From the NCBI GenBank assembly GCA_900642245.1, contig CAAAJI010000006.1:332342-396341 (forward strand): DNA of 64,000 bases, given 5' to 3'. A program made the translations under genes and the position numbers. Origin of the DNA: Fragilaria radians (taxonomy: Eukaryota > Bacillariophyta > Fragilariophyceae > Fragilariales > Fragilariaceae). Under the pieces are notes generated by a model. The model saw only the letters and a program-made list of their open reading frames with translations, was not told where the DNA came from and made no database searches. Shown here one piece after another: positions 22,792 through 33,722 of the stretch. How positions within the stretch are numbered: position 1 is the first letter of the stretch; the number at the start of each line of letters is the position of its first letter.

Positions 22792-23273
22792 TTCGGTGAC
22801 TGTGTTGCTCAATCACCAATTACAATTCAATTAGTATCATTTCATGAATTGTTATCTGTGGGGTAGCAGCATAGACAAAGGATCTCAATAGCGTTGGGAT
22901 TTAATAACACCTACCGTGTGCGCATAGCGACCAAAAATGACATCTTTTTTGAAAATACTCCACGTACCGGAAACAGAAAAAATTCAAAATCCAACGGAAA
23001 TCGGAATTGCATCCTTGACCAAAATCCAATGAAGAGAGAATGAAACACATGCACCTTCGCTATTATCGCGAATGGCACTCCGAGCATTAAGGAAGGGAAG
23101 AAATCGCCGTTAAAGCTCTTTGTATAATTTTGATACTACCAAAGTCCAGTACACGCTGGACGCAAGCCGATGTGAAACTTTTTGATTCACATGGAGATTG
23201 GATTTCACGGGATTCCTGTGGTGCTTTTGCCCTCTTCTCTCCAAACTTCGGTCGCAAAAACGTAACCAGTACG
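22792..23273. other. Spacer and 5' region of the DUF1800-DUF1501 gene
   Basis: About 480 bp before the start codon of the fusion gene. The gene's frame stays open back to about 23130 but without an ATG, so a longer protein or an upstream exon cannot be excluded. No specific promoter element identified. Confidence 0.4.
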
Positions 23274-26200
23274 ATGATTAATGTTAAGTTTGCCATTGCA
23301 TTAATCGCAACAAACCTTATAGCTGGATATGTTACTATTGTCGCAGTAACACTCCTGTACCAATCTAGAAACCAAGATTGCCAAAAATTTCATGTAGAAC
23401 GTCACACACAAGAAATTAATTGTTGCAAATGTTTGGATCCAGAAGGAGACAGTTTTTATTGCCCTCCAATTGAAGGATCCTACAACATTACTGCGGAAGG
23501 TAACGTCCAAATTACGAAGTCCCAATCTGATAGTTTATGCACCGTGACTTTGATTACTGTGGAAGGCTTCCTAAAGCCTTTGGGTCGCTCTTACGGAGGA
23601 CTCAACTGGGAAGAGAGTGCTGGCGAATATGTTGACAAGCTTAACATTAGCTGTGCAAATGTAGATTGTACGTTGAAACTTCCAGTTCTTGAACAAGGAG
23701 AATTGTTTCAACTTACTACACACAAAAAGCCTACATATTATACATCGTCGGAAGAAATTTCTCGCTTTTTAGAGCAGACAACTTTTGGTCCCCGACTTGA
23801 AGATATTCAGCAGTTCAACCCTGAAAATCTCAAGTCTTCGTTTGCCAACTGGATCAAAAGCCAGCAAAGTACCGTATCTATGACTTCTCATCGTGAATAT
23901 TATCGCCGGAGGCTCAATGGGAGGTACGAGTTAGCTTCACCAGTAGGTGCTGTAACTCATCCATGCCAAGCAGGAAACAGATTCCGGAGTTACGCTTTCG
24001 CCTCTAAAGATTTAAATAAGATTTTGACAATTGAGACAACTCCTGAAGCGTATCGGAAAATCATAATTGACGGTTTCGTCAGAACTGTTGTTGCTGGACC
24101 AGTTGTAACGGTTGGAAGGCCTGTGAAAACTCTCTCTGACGGAAAGTAAGTAACATATTCGATCTCAAAGCCTGGGGGTTCAATTGTGCATTCTCAATCT
24201 CACAAATACTTTGTAGGTACATGATTTGCAATGTAGCTCCGGAATCTAGGATTGGAGGATTAATCTACCTCCAGAGTAACTCAATGGCCTGTGCTGCAGT
24301 CGCCTTTCATGGACAAGGTGGAAACCCTTCCATTCAGTTTGTTGGTGGTGACATTCCCTCATCCGTCATCTCGATCGATGATTCGGAAGTTGTCGCGATC
24401 GACACACGATTTTTTCGAGGCAGAATTCCAGGAGTTCAAGAATTGTTAGTTACGCAAAATCTTTCCGATGCTAACTGTTCGAGACTTGGTGAAACTGGTG
24501 TATTCGCTGAAGTTGTGTTTGCCACCTATCAGCGATCATATTGGATCCACGATCCTCGATTTGTAAGCTTTCAGTGTTAGATTTCTTTATGAAATTCCAT
24601 TTCTCACTACATTTCTTTTCATGTTCAGGAACTTTTTGATAACACTTTGGATTTCCCGTCTCCTGATGGAGGAGGAAGTATTGTTAAAGCTACTACTAAA
24701 GTCGGAGAGTCCTATTTTAACGCTAGATGCGGTAATGCGCCTGCAACTTTCTTGAACATAGACAATTGTATTGTCAGCAGAAGTGATGACGCATGTTTTT
24801 TTGGTAGTTACGACCAGAATTCGATGAGCTCGCAAAAGTTCCTGATTCCTCTGTCCGAGGGAACGATAAAGCTTTTGTACAACGAGTCGGGCGCTGGAGA
24901 TGTCGGGACTCTCTACTTCTATGCCATTGAAGGACTCCGTGTGGAAGAAGATCAAACTGTTCCATCGCCTTGCGAAGTTACTGTAAAATCTCGTTGGGTT
25001 CCTACCGAATGCACCAATTCCTCTGTGGATGCATTGACGAGCGCCATTTTTGGTACCTTGATCCAGGAGGCTAGAGCAAATGGCAACGAGATAAACCCCA
25101 ATCTCGTCGACGTTGTTATGCCACAAACTGCTACTTGTTCAGCTTCAGACATGTCATCGAAAGGCTTCATGATAGTTGATCCAACCGGAGCTTGTTGGCA
25201 ACATGCTCACCCTGATCATCTGAATGTCTATGACTTCACGCCATGGACAAGAAACCACCCTGGAAATACTGTATTTCGTAATCCGATTTCGAGTAACGCC
25301 GCGATAGGAAGTCCTTTCTTGTTCTTTCCTGCATCGCATGAAATCACTAGATGGTTGGATAACAAAAATCGATTCCAATACATCGGGAGATTTGGAGATG
25401 CATTTAATTATTTCATAATTCCAGCCGTTTATCGCACTCCAAAGTTTAACCAAGCTGTTGGTTTCACGGGTCAAGAAGGGTCTCAGTCCAGCGGAAATGA
25501 AGATGTTGCCGGAACGTCAACAGTGATTCTTGCTTGTGGTAGCCCTTATGAAGTAGCGAACGATCCAAGCTTAGGTGGTAGTGACAGCCGTGGAGCTTTT
25601 ACTTCTTGGACCCAATTCTTCATGACGAATACTTTTGGTTCACTTTATCGTCAGAAAAGAATCGTTTGGACCCATGTCGCTCTTGAAGCTGAGGATCAAC
25701 TAAGACAGCGTGTTGCCTGGGCTCTTTCACAGATCATTGTTGTTAGCACAAAGGATATAAACAGATCGGAAGGGACCACCGAAATATTCCTTGTCTTTTA
25801 CGATATTTTTGTTCGCCATGCTTTTGGTAACTATAGAAATATTCTGAAGGAAGTATCTTATAATCCTATAATGGCGGATATGCTCACGTATTATGGTTCG
25901 AAATCAACTGGCTTCGAATTTCTTGTTAAAAAAGAACTGAGGTACCCAGATGAGAATTATGCGCGAGAAATAATGCAACTGTTCACCACTGGCTTGTACA
26001 AACTCAAATCAAATGGTCAAAAGGTTCTTGACTCTAAAGGAGAACCTGTGTTAGTTTACACAAACGAGGATATTGTTGAGTACGCAAGAGCTTGGACTGG
26101 TTTCAAAGCTCAAACTCTACGAGGAAACGTGGAAATTGACACCATCAATCGCATTGATCCGATGGCAATTGATCCAAATTGGAGGGATCGTTATCCTAAA

Positions 26201-29200
26201 ATGGGATTGAATCGTCGGTATATTGGTGATGGTTATCCTTTTTGTGCAGACTTACCAAAGAAGCATTTTCTTTCTAAAGGTGCCACTTACATTTTCCTAG
26301 GTTCCTCTAACAGACCACAAATGCATTTAGATCCTCAAGCATGGGAAACAGACCCAAATGCCAAAAGATTGAAATTGGTCCTAAATGGTGCTATAAGCCT
26401 CCTCGCGAAGCTCTGTGGGACGACAGACACATCTGCCTGTAAATTCAAGTCTAAAGTTGTTCTAGATCAAAGTGTGCCCTGTGCGGGCCTGGAATGCATT
26501 CTTGATACGGTACGAATCGTCGAAGTCGGCGAAGGTATTTTCTACGAGTATATTCGTCCTCCTTGTGTTTTCAAAGCATTTTTTGAGAGCGCCAAGGCAA
26601 CAGCACTATCAAATGGAAGAAGTAACATAGTTTGCGCTGACCCGAATGTAGAGACCGCATCAGTGGCTTGTTGTCCACGCAGTGCAGCCAGTTCTCGTTT
26701 TTGGTACGGAATATATTGGGGAGAGCGTACAAGATACTCATCTGCACTGGATCATTGCGGTGGAAATCTTTGCACACGACTTTCCCGTCCAACGTGTGAT
26801 AAGTCTTCCGTTGGATCACTATGTGATGGTAACATACGCTTTTGGACCAATTCTGATTGTAAATTACTTGTTAAAATTGATCCAACTGGACTTGCTTCAG
26901 TTGTACATTCTGTTGACGGCGTTGAAAGTTCTAGCATTGGAGGTGTGGTCCGTGAGGATGTACAAACATTTTTCAGAGTGGATTGGAGTGATACAAGGCT
27001 GGTAAATGGCATCATCTCTGACTGTACTTCAACTAGCGGTTGCAAAGTTACATCAGACAGCATGTGTATGTGCCCAGTTAGTGTGTCTGAAAGTCAAGTC
27101 TTTTCCTATGGGGATACCCCCTCACGTCAGGATGTGCTAACGAAATTGACTTTTGGAGCATTTCATCCTCAGATATTATTTGAAAAATTCACCTCTCAGT
27201 TCTTAGGAGAAGTAAAGTGGTACAGCGAATCGGGTGTACTGTCTTCAGAATCCATTTTCGAGGTCACTGATGAAAACGGAATAGTGCATTACCGGAAGAA
27301 TTTGAGATCTACCGTAACTATCGATGGAACAAGTATAAGTTTCCGTAATCCGGTGTCTTTCAATAGCCTCGAAGATCCAGAACCGAGAGATGCGCACCAG
27401 GAAACTGATGCAACTCTTGATCATTACATATATCATGAAAACACAGCTCCCTTCCTTGCAATTCGATTTGCACAGCGTTTTGGGATTTCGAATCCTTCTC
27501 CCGGCTATATAGAAAGGATTGCCGGCGCCTTCAGGACAGGAGGTTATAAATTTGACACTGGGGAAAGTACCATAGAATTTGGAACTGGCGAGTATGGTGA
27601 CTTAGCTGCCACTATTGCATGTATGTTACTTGACCGCGAGTCACGCGAAACTATTCTAGACACAGATCCAGGTCATGGCTCTTTGAGGGAGCCTCTTTTG
27701 AAAGTGATGAATGTACTGAGGTCTATGAAGATAAAAGTATTCGATAGAATACCCTATGTGGATCTTGCTATCAATACGCTTTCTCTAATTGGGCAGATGA
27801 CACATGAGATTCCTTCTGTCTTTTCGTTCTTCTTGCCTGAGCACACGTCAGGTGTTGTTGAGAGAGCTGGCTTAGTGTCACCTGAAGATCAAGTTGCCAC
27901 GTCGCCGCGAATGATAAATATCATGAATGGAATGTTGTCTTTAGTCAAATATGGTCTGGATCCATGTTTCGGAGGTTTCGGGGCTCAATTTGGAGGTGGA
28001 TCACCAGATTGTGGAAATATGCAAATTGGGAAATTCGAAAAAAGTGATGCACGGTTAACTTTCGTTCCTTCCTCCTCCAATGCAGAAGAAGTTGTGAATG
28101 AGCTTGCCTTGTTGCTGACTGCTGGAAGAATTTCTCAAGCTAATCGACAGATTATCAAAGGTGCTTACGCTTCAGAGACTGATCCTAACTTGGCATTAGT
28201 GAAAGCACAGAGCCTTATTGTGGCATCTCCAGAATTTCATGTAACAAATATTGTACGCAGTAGTGGAACTCGGTATTCTATTACGAAACCCCCCGCAGTA
28301 ACAAACAGAGACTACAAAGCTGTGGTTTACATTCTCCTTGCTGGAGGTGCAGATACTTATAATATGCTAGTTCCGCACAGCTGCAAGTCTACGAACGATG
28401 ATGGAAAAACTTTGGTGGAACAGTATAACGCGGAGAGGACTTCTATTGCTATGAAAGATGATGAAAGAACCAGAATTATAAAAGCAAGTAATCAGCCATG
28501 CGAGGAGTTTGCCATTCACCCAGATTTAAACTTCGTTGAAACGCTATATAAAGAAGGATCTCTCTCTTTCTTTGCAAATGCTGGCTTACTTAATGTACCA
28601 GTAAATAAAAAAAATTATTCAAGATTAACAAAATCATCTCTTTTTGCTCATAACTCAATGCAATCAGAAGCTCTGAAAGTTGATCCTTATGAGCGGTTTC
28701 CAAGTTCAGGATTTTTGGGACGCCTTAGTGATTATTTGATTCAAGCAGGATTTGTCGCAGTTCCAATTACGGTTGAAGATGTGACAATTGCAACTGCAGG
28801 TATCCCTGGCAGACGATCAAGAGTGCTTTCAGTGTCTTCTTTGGAAACTACTGGTTTCAATCCAAAGCCGGCGAAAGAATCCTATAATCCACAGCCACAA
28901 TTAGAAGATTTAAATTCCAGATCACATCTCCAAAGCAGTATTTTTGGAAAAAAGTGGTCAGAAGGTCTCATTCAATCTATTTATACAATTAAGGGCCTAA
29001 ATGACGACATATCCAAAGTCACCCTTTCGCAGCGTTGGATTGGAGGTGAATACATTCAAAAATTGAAGACAGCAGCCACCTTGATAGCTGCACGCGATGA
29101 TAGAGGAAGCGACCGCGATTCGATATTTGTTCAGTTGAATGGTTGGGATCATCATGATGTAAGTCTGAAGTAATCCCACGAATTCCCGTGCTAATGAAAT

Positions 29201-29662
29201 TTTCCTGACAACCCAATTACTAATTTTTCTCAGGGAGTTAAAGAGGGGCTTTCACTCAACTTTGCTGAGTTAAACAAAGCATTAACTTACTTCCAAGCAG
29301 AAGCTCGCAGCAAAGGGTTTTGGGATAAAGTTAGCATTGTCGTTACGTCGGATTTCGGTCGCACTTTGACAGCCAACTCTGGAGAAGGAAGTGATCACGG
29401 ATGGGCTGGACATTATTTCATTGCTGGTGGTTCTGTAAAGGGCGGTCAGATACATGGCCAATATCCACAGGACATTACAGAAGCGGGACCTGTGAATGTT
29501 GGAAGAGGACGTCTTATTCCCACAACGAGTTGGGAATCTGTTTTGAATAGCGTGGCTCAATGGATGGGTATTGAAAGTGATTCTACGCTCGACATTATCT
29601 TGCCCAATCGACTTAAAGCAGGAACAAAATTAATGACCAGGAGTGAAGTGTTTGTCAACTAA
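23274..29662 (+). CDS. Membrane-anchored DUF1800-DUF1501 fusion protein, four exons
   Basis: Exons 23274-24145, 24217-24562, 24629-29158 and 29234-29662 join in frame (introns of 71, 66 and 75 bp, all GT-AG) to about 2058 residues. Residues ~5-30 form a signal anchor (IALIATNLIAGYVTIVAV), followed by a Cys-rich segment, so most of the chain is probably lumenal or extracellular. DUF1800 begins at ~158 (SRFLEQTTFGPRLEDIQQF), resumes after a long insertion at ~760 (EDQLRQRVAWALSQIIVV, then ENYAREIMQLFTTGLY) and ends with its C-terminal part at ~1345-1440. DUF1501 covers ~1633-2058, from LLAGGADTYNMLVP to TSDFGRTL, SDHGW and GGSVKGGQIHG. In bacteria the two domains are typically encoded by adjacent genes and are exported; DUF1501 belongs to the alkaline-phosphatase-like group. 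Substrate unknown. Bacterial ancestry by transfer and fusion is inferred. Confidence 0.88.
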
Positions 29663-30654
29663 GCAAAGTCCAAATTTTATTTACTGACTATGTCACTTGG
29701 ATCATAAAATTTGTGATAGGTTTCAAAAAGCATTTGAATGAGCCTTTAATTCAGATATAAAAATCGGAGCTTAATGCAATCATTCTATCACTGCGTTTGT
29801 GTATGAAATACTCGTTATTGTCGTTTGTAACTCAATTGCCACCATTATTACGTGATTAATTATCGCTCACATTCAAAAGGCCTTCCACATTTGATAACTT
29901 CGGAACACACACACTGAATGGATCTGGCAACGTTTTGAGGTAGAATGGCTCACAGGATCCACAATGAACTGTTTACTGTTATGAAACATCCTCTCTTATC
30001 TCATAACACTTGTTGAATCTTCAAAGATTACGCCTATGCACATTGCAAACCATATTTTTGGATGTTTTTTTTCTTTGAAAAAACTGTGCCCTCGTTTTTC
30101 AAGGATTAGGACTTCAAATGGGCTTGGTATTCCCAATTTCCTTGTGGGTAGTTTCCAGATTAATTGATAAACTAAAGCTCTTCACAAAGTGCATTCTTAC
30201 TGATGTGTTGAGAATATTTAAAACTGGTTAAGCAAGATAGGCATACTCCTTTAATGTCATAATGTTTGGCAAGAATTCTCTTGTTCAGCTTCTATTTGGC
30301 TGTTGCGTCATCTTGAGTTAACAAACATAGATTCCAATGGGTTATTTCCAGTGTTATTTGTGTACCAACTTATCATTTAGCAAATCAATATACAATGAGT
30401 TTGCTGATCAGAATCTGCAGTAAAAGAAAGGTATCAAATTATTTGACAAATGATGATCTATTCAACGTTATTACTTAAAAAAATGTAACGTTAAAAAGAG
30501 GTATCTAAAGGTATTGCACTCTCGGTTCATATTGCCAGATGCCCAACCTCGGTTTTGCTACGGATGAGAATATTGTTCTTAAATCTGACTCATCAGAATA
30601 TCTATCAGGCTATGAGCCGGATCGTGCGCGGGGTTACGTATGTAACCCTGATCA
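29663..30654. other. Spacer, no gene seen
   Basis: About 1 kb following the stop of the fusion gene, containing its 3' region and then AT-rich sequence. No coding motif, RNA gene or repeat was recognised. Confidence 0.4.
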
Positions 30655-30945
30655 TCACAGATGCAACTGCCTCACTGGGCTTATGTCAAGCAATGATGTT
30701 GTGCTTCTTTGATAAAATTGCTTCTGGTCATCAAAGACATTTATTGGTTCATCTATGGGGATACCAAGCCTTCGTTGCCTGTAGCGCAACGCTTGCAGCA
30801 TCTCAACAGCTGTTTTTATTGCAATGTAATTGCTTCCAAAAGTTGAACATTCAACAGTGTTCTGTTGCTTGCAGTACCACACAATTGGTGCTCTGTTCAA
30901 GAAAAGTAAGATATTGTGATAGGTTATATACTTTAGTGTTACCAA
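30655..30945 (-). pseudogene. Copia RNase H remnant
   Basis: A 97-codon minus-strand segment that follows the Copia RNase H pattern closely: NRAPIVWYCKQQNTVECSTF, then AIKTAVEMLQALRYRQRRLG and NVFDDQ. The family pattern is 'NRAPIxWYSKxQNTVExSTFGSEFVAxxTAxExxxALRYKLRMxG ... NVYxDNxSV'. The catalytic-region Asp-Asn pair reads Asp-Asp-Gln. Nothing recognisable continues on either side. A longer open frame on the opposite strand (30555-31118) is taken to be its shadow. Confidence 0.8.
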
Positions 30946-33040
30946 TTGGAAGTGGACTGGTTGAGAACTGTCAAGTAATTGCGATGCTCTGGGTTGGAAT
31001 CCTACATCACGAAGGATATTTTTGGAACTATAACTATTATTCAGTTTTTTGTTGTTGTAGATACTCTACATTGCCACTTCTTCAGTTACTTTTATCAAGG
31101 ATATCTAAAACTTGCTAAACAAGATCATTGATTGTTATGTCTTTGGTATGTTAGAGAAGTTAAGATATATGTTAGAATATCTTTGGCACATCTTAACGGT
31201 TCAGAAAAGAGTTCGCAACGGTAATTATAGCAATCCTCTTTATTGCCAAGATAGACAATAGTAGATTAAATTGTAGGCTCACAATTTACACAAAATAATA
31301 ATTTATAGCTTAATTTTATTTTAGATCAAATTTATCTTTCCAGTTTATCACGACCCAGACTCCCTCCGCTACAAAGATATCAACAAAGGTAACTACAAAG
31401 GTAAAGCACTTGTGTTTGTCTGTTTTGCTCATCTTGGTTGCATCAACACTTGTGTGTGTGTGTTTATTTTCATGTATTGCCAAAATTCCTTTTCTGCTGA
31501 ATTGCTAAAAAGGTCCTAACATTTAACTAACACATCAGAGAGACAACTCAATAATACAAGACAAGAAAAGTCTAAGAAATCGTAGCGGCATAGCTACAGA
31601 AAAATAGCAAGCCGGGAACAATTTCATACGACCCACTTCAGGCTTAATTGGCTTTGTACCAAACGCATCATTGCAGGAGAAGCAAGAAACTCCTAAAAAC
31701 TTACCTTAAAAACGCATTGCGGGAGAAGAGACGCAAAAAAATCCTTAAAACTTGGCTCTCCCTCTCCAAGCATAAACCGAGAATTTGAATGCATTTCCTC
31801 TTTGACGCTCCCAGCTGAGAGGCAGAAGAAAACTGTATAAATCCCACGTTGAAGGGCTACGGGAGTAGTCGCAGAGTGGAGGAGTAAACACTTGATTTAA
31901 GTATTTAAGGTGCTATTCTTGGTAATCGGTCTTCCTAATTGATTAAGTATAACCTGAATTCACACCGACCCTAGTCCCTGGGGTCAACGGCCTTGTACAT
32001 GACAAGGGAATGTTTTCAGATAAGAGGATACTCATGGGAAAGTCCCTAGGGCAAAAACGCATGAGAAAAACCTCTTCAAGGGGAATCATTGAGTAATGAA
32101 ATGAGTTGGTAAGTGTAACAGTTGAAACGAGATATTCTGGTCTTCCTGGAGATTCCAGCTTGGTGTCCTATCACCATCTCTTCCAAGAACACATGAAAAG
32201 GTCTGCTTCCTCAATCTTGAGCTTGTTTGCCACCGGAACCCTTGAATAGCTTCAACATTTGATGAAAGAGCCCCAGTAGACGTGTTGGCTTGGTAGAAGA
32301 CCAAGAACAGCATATCTCATCAACCTGTAGGTTTCTGAATAAAAAGTACATCCAGGCATTATATCGACAATCAACAGTTGTTGCCTGGGCAATAGATCAG
32401 ATTAGTAACATGATAATGGAGCTATAGCATCAGTTTTTACCTGTAGATGACAGGGATAACCTTGTTTTCAATTCCTAGAAGGAGCTACATCACTTTCATC
32501 ATTTTTGAATGAGATTGCTCTCCAAGGCTGTGTTTCCAACAAATTTGCACACGCAAGCCCTTTTGGAGTCGATCAAGCAAGGTTTCAATCATCAAAACCA
32601 TGATAGAACCAATGCTTGGACCCTAGAAGGAACCTCATTCTCATGGTGAACCGGTGGCTGCACTTCAAGATACACCTAATTTCACGTAGAAAATGTAGGT
32701 TTGTACCATTTTGGAAATTACAAAACAAAAATTAGTGAGTGGCGGAGTAAACCTCAAATCCCTCCTGAAAGCACAAGCCCCGGGCCTGGTGAGCGCTGGT
32801 GGGATAATGATCGGGTTATTTATTTAGCCTGGGACACGTACAAGTCCTTAAAAGCCACATCTTAAGGTTTTTCCACTTGTGGATTTGCTTTTTGAGTGAA
32901 GTTGTTGCAAGGCAGACTATTAACGCTGGATAGGATGGTGCACAAAAAAAACATAGACCAAGCGCAAACTCGGACAAAAGTCCGCAATTTTGGGTGAGCT
33001 GACACCAGAACTAAAACACGTAAAGCAGCTGGCATTGGAA
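30946..33040. other. Repeat-rich spacer, possibly the 5' part of an LTR
   Basis: No gene recognised. The stretch 31661-31753 holds two imperfect copies of a roughly 45-base unit (AACGCAT...GGGAGAAG...CCTTAAAACTT). If the ~296-bp repeat that follows is a duplicated target, then sequence immediately left of 33041 belonged to the same LTR as 38186 onward. About 85 bases around 32955-33028 resemble 61505-61576, which suggests a dispersed element. Confidence 0.4.
31661..31753. repeat. Imperfect tandem repeat, two ~45-base units
   Basis: Unit 1 spans 31661-31702 and unit 2 spans 31709-31753. Both contain AACGCAT, TTGC-GGAGAAG (TTGCAGGAGAAG versus TTGCGGGAGAAG) and a CCTAAAAACTT or CCTTAAAACTT end. 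Differences are a few substitutions and small indels. Confidence 0.55.
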
Positions 33041-33336
33041 TCCACAGGGATCTTTGCTGGAAGGTCACAAGGACTGAAACTTCACTCTCTTCCGTATAAT
33101 CTTTTTTGAGCTTGACCGCTATACATTACCCTCACCCACAGGGCCCATCCAAGCAGTATATAAATTTGGTAATCTGGTCCAGACCCAGAGTTAACAATTG
33201 TCTGTGCTTGATCTCCCACTTCCTCTCTTCCTGCCTCCTGGTCTTCATCTTCATCTTTTATTGCTCTTTTATTGGAAGTGTCTACTGGGATTTCAAGCTG
33301 TCAAGTTCATTTGTGACTGTACTTCCGGCATCAATG
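33041..33336. repeat. Repeat R, left copy, flanking Copia A
   Basis: About 296 bases nearly identical to 37889-38185, in the same orientation. By eye there are about 13 differences, including one single-base indel. The left copy ends where the left LTR of Copia A begins, and the right copy begins where the right LTR ends. The layout is therefore that of a target-site duplication, but some 50 times longer than the usual 5 bp. Confidence 0.9.
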
Positions 33337-33571
33337 TATTGATAAGACAAACAGGTACCCACGTTTAAACGTGCTAGCAAGTTTTCTATTCAGTCTAAGA
33401 GAGATGAAGAGGATTAAACGCAAACGTTGGTTGCACTAAAAGTTGTGATTACTAATTCTCATCTTTACCAAATTGCTGACTCACGCAATCTTGAATTTCC
33501 TAATATCCCTAATGGGTAACCGAAACAAATAAAGACTAAATGATTTGAACGTGAGGGATATTTCTCCAATA
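33337..33571 (-). repeat. Copia A 3' LTR (left LTR)
   Basis: 235 bases with termini TATTG and CAATA in plus orientation, about 95% identical by eye to the right LTR. On its inner side, CCCTTC at 33572-33577 is GAAGGG in element orientation, a short polypurine tract at the expected position. Because the element's genes run on the minus strand, this is the 3' LTR. Confidence 0.9.
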
Positions 33572-33722
33572 CCCTTCAAATACTTAAACGTTCAAATTTC
33601 CCATGGTTCTATTCTAAAAATTTCTTCATGTGCCGCTCATAAACGTCTTGGCTCACATTCTTCATGAAAATATCGGAATCACTCTCTGCAGATTTGACAA
33701 ATTCAACCTTGATGATTCCGTC

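Noticed and set aside
23160..23190. GATGTGAAACTTTTTGAT, similar to part of the dispersed repeat at 35-185
   Set aside because: The match does not extend beyond about 18 bases and is likely chance.
30555..31118. 187-codon plus-strand frame
   Set aside because: It overlaps a clear minus-strand Copia RNase H segment and shows no domain of its own.
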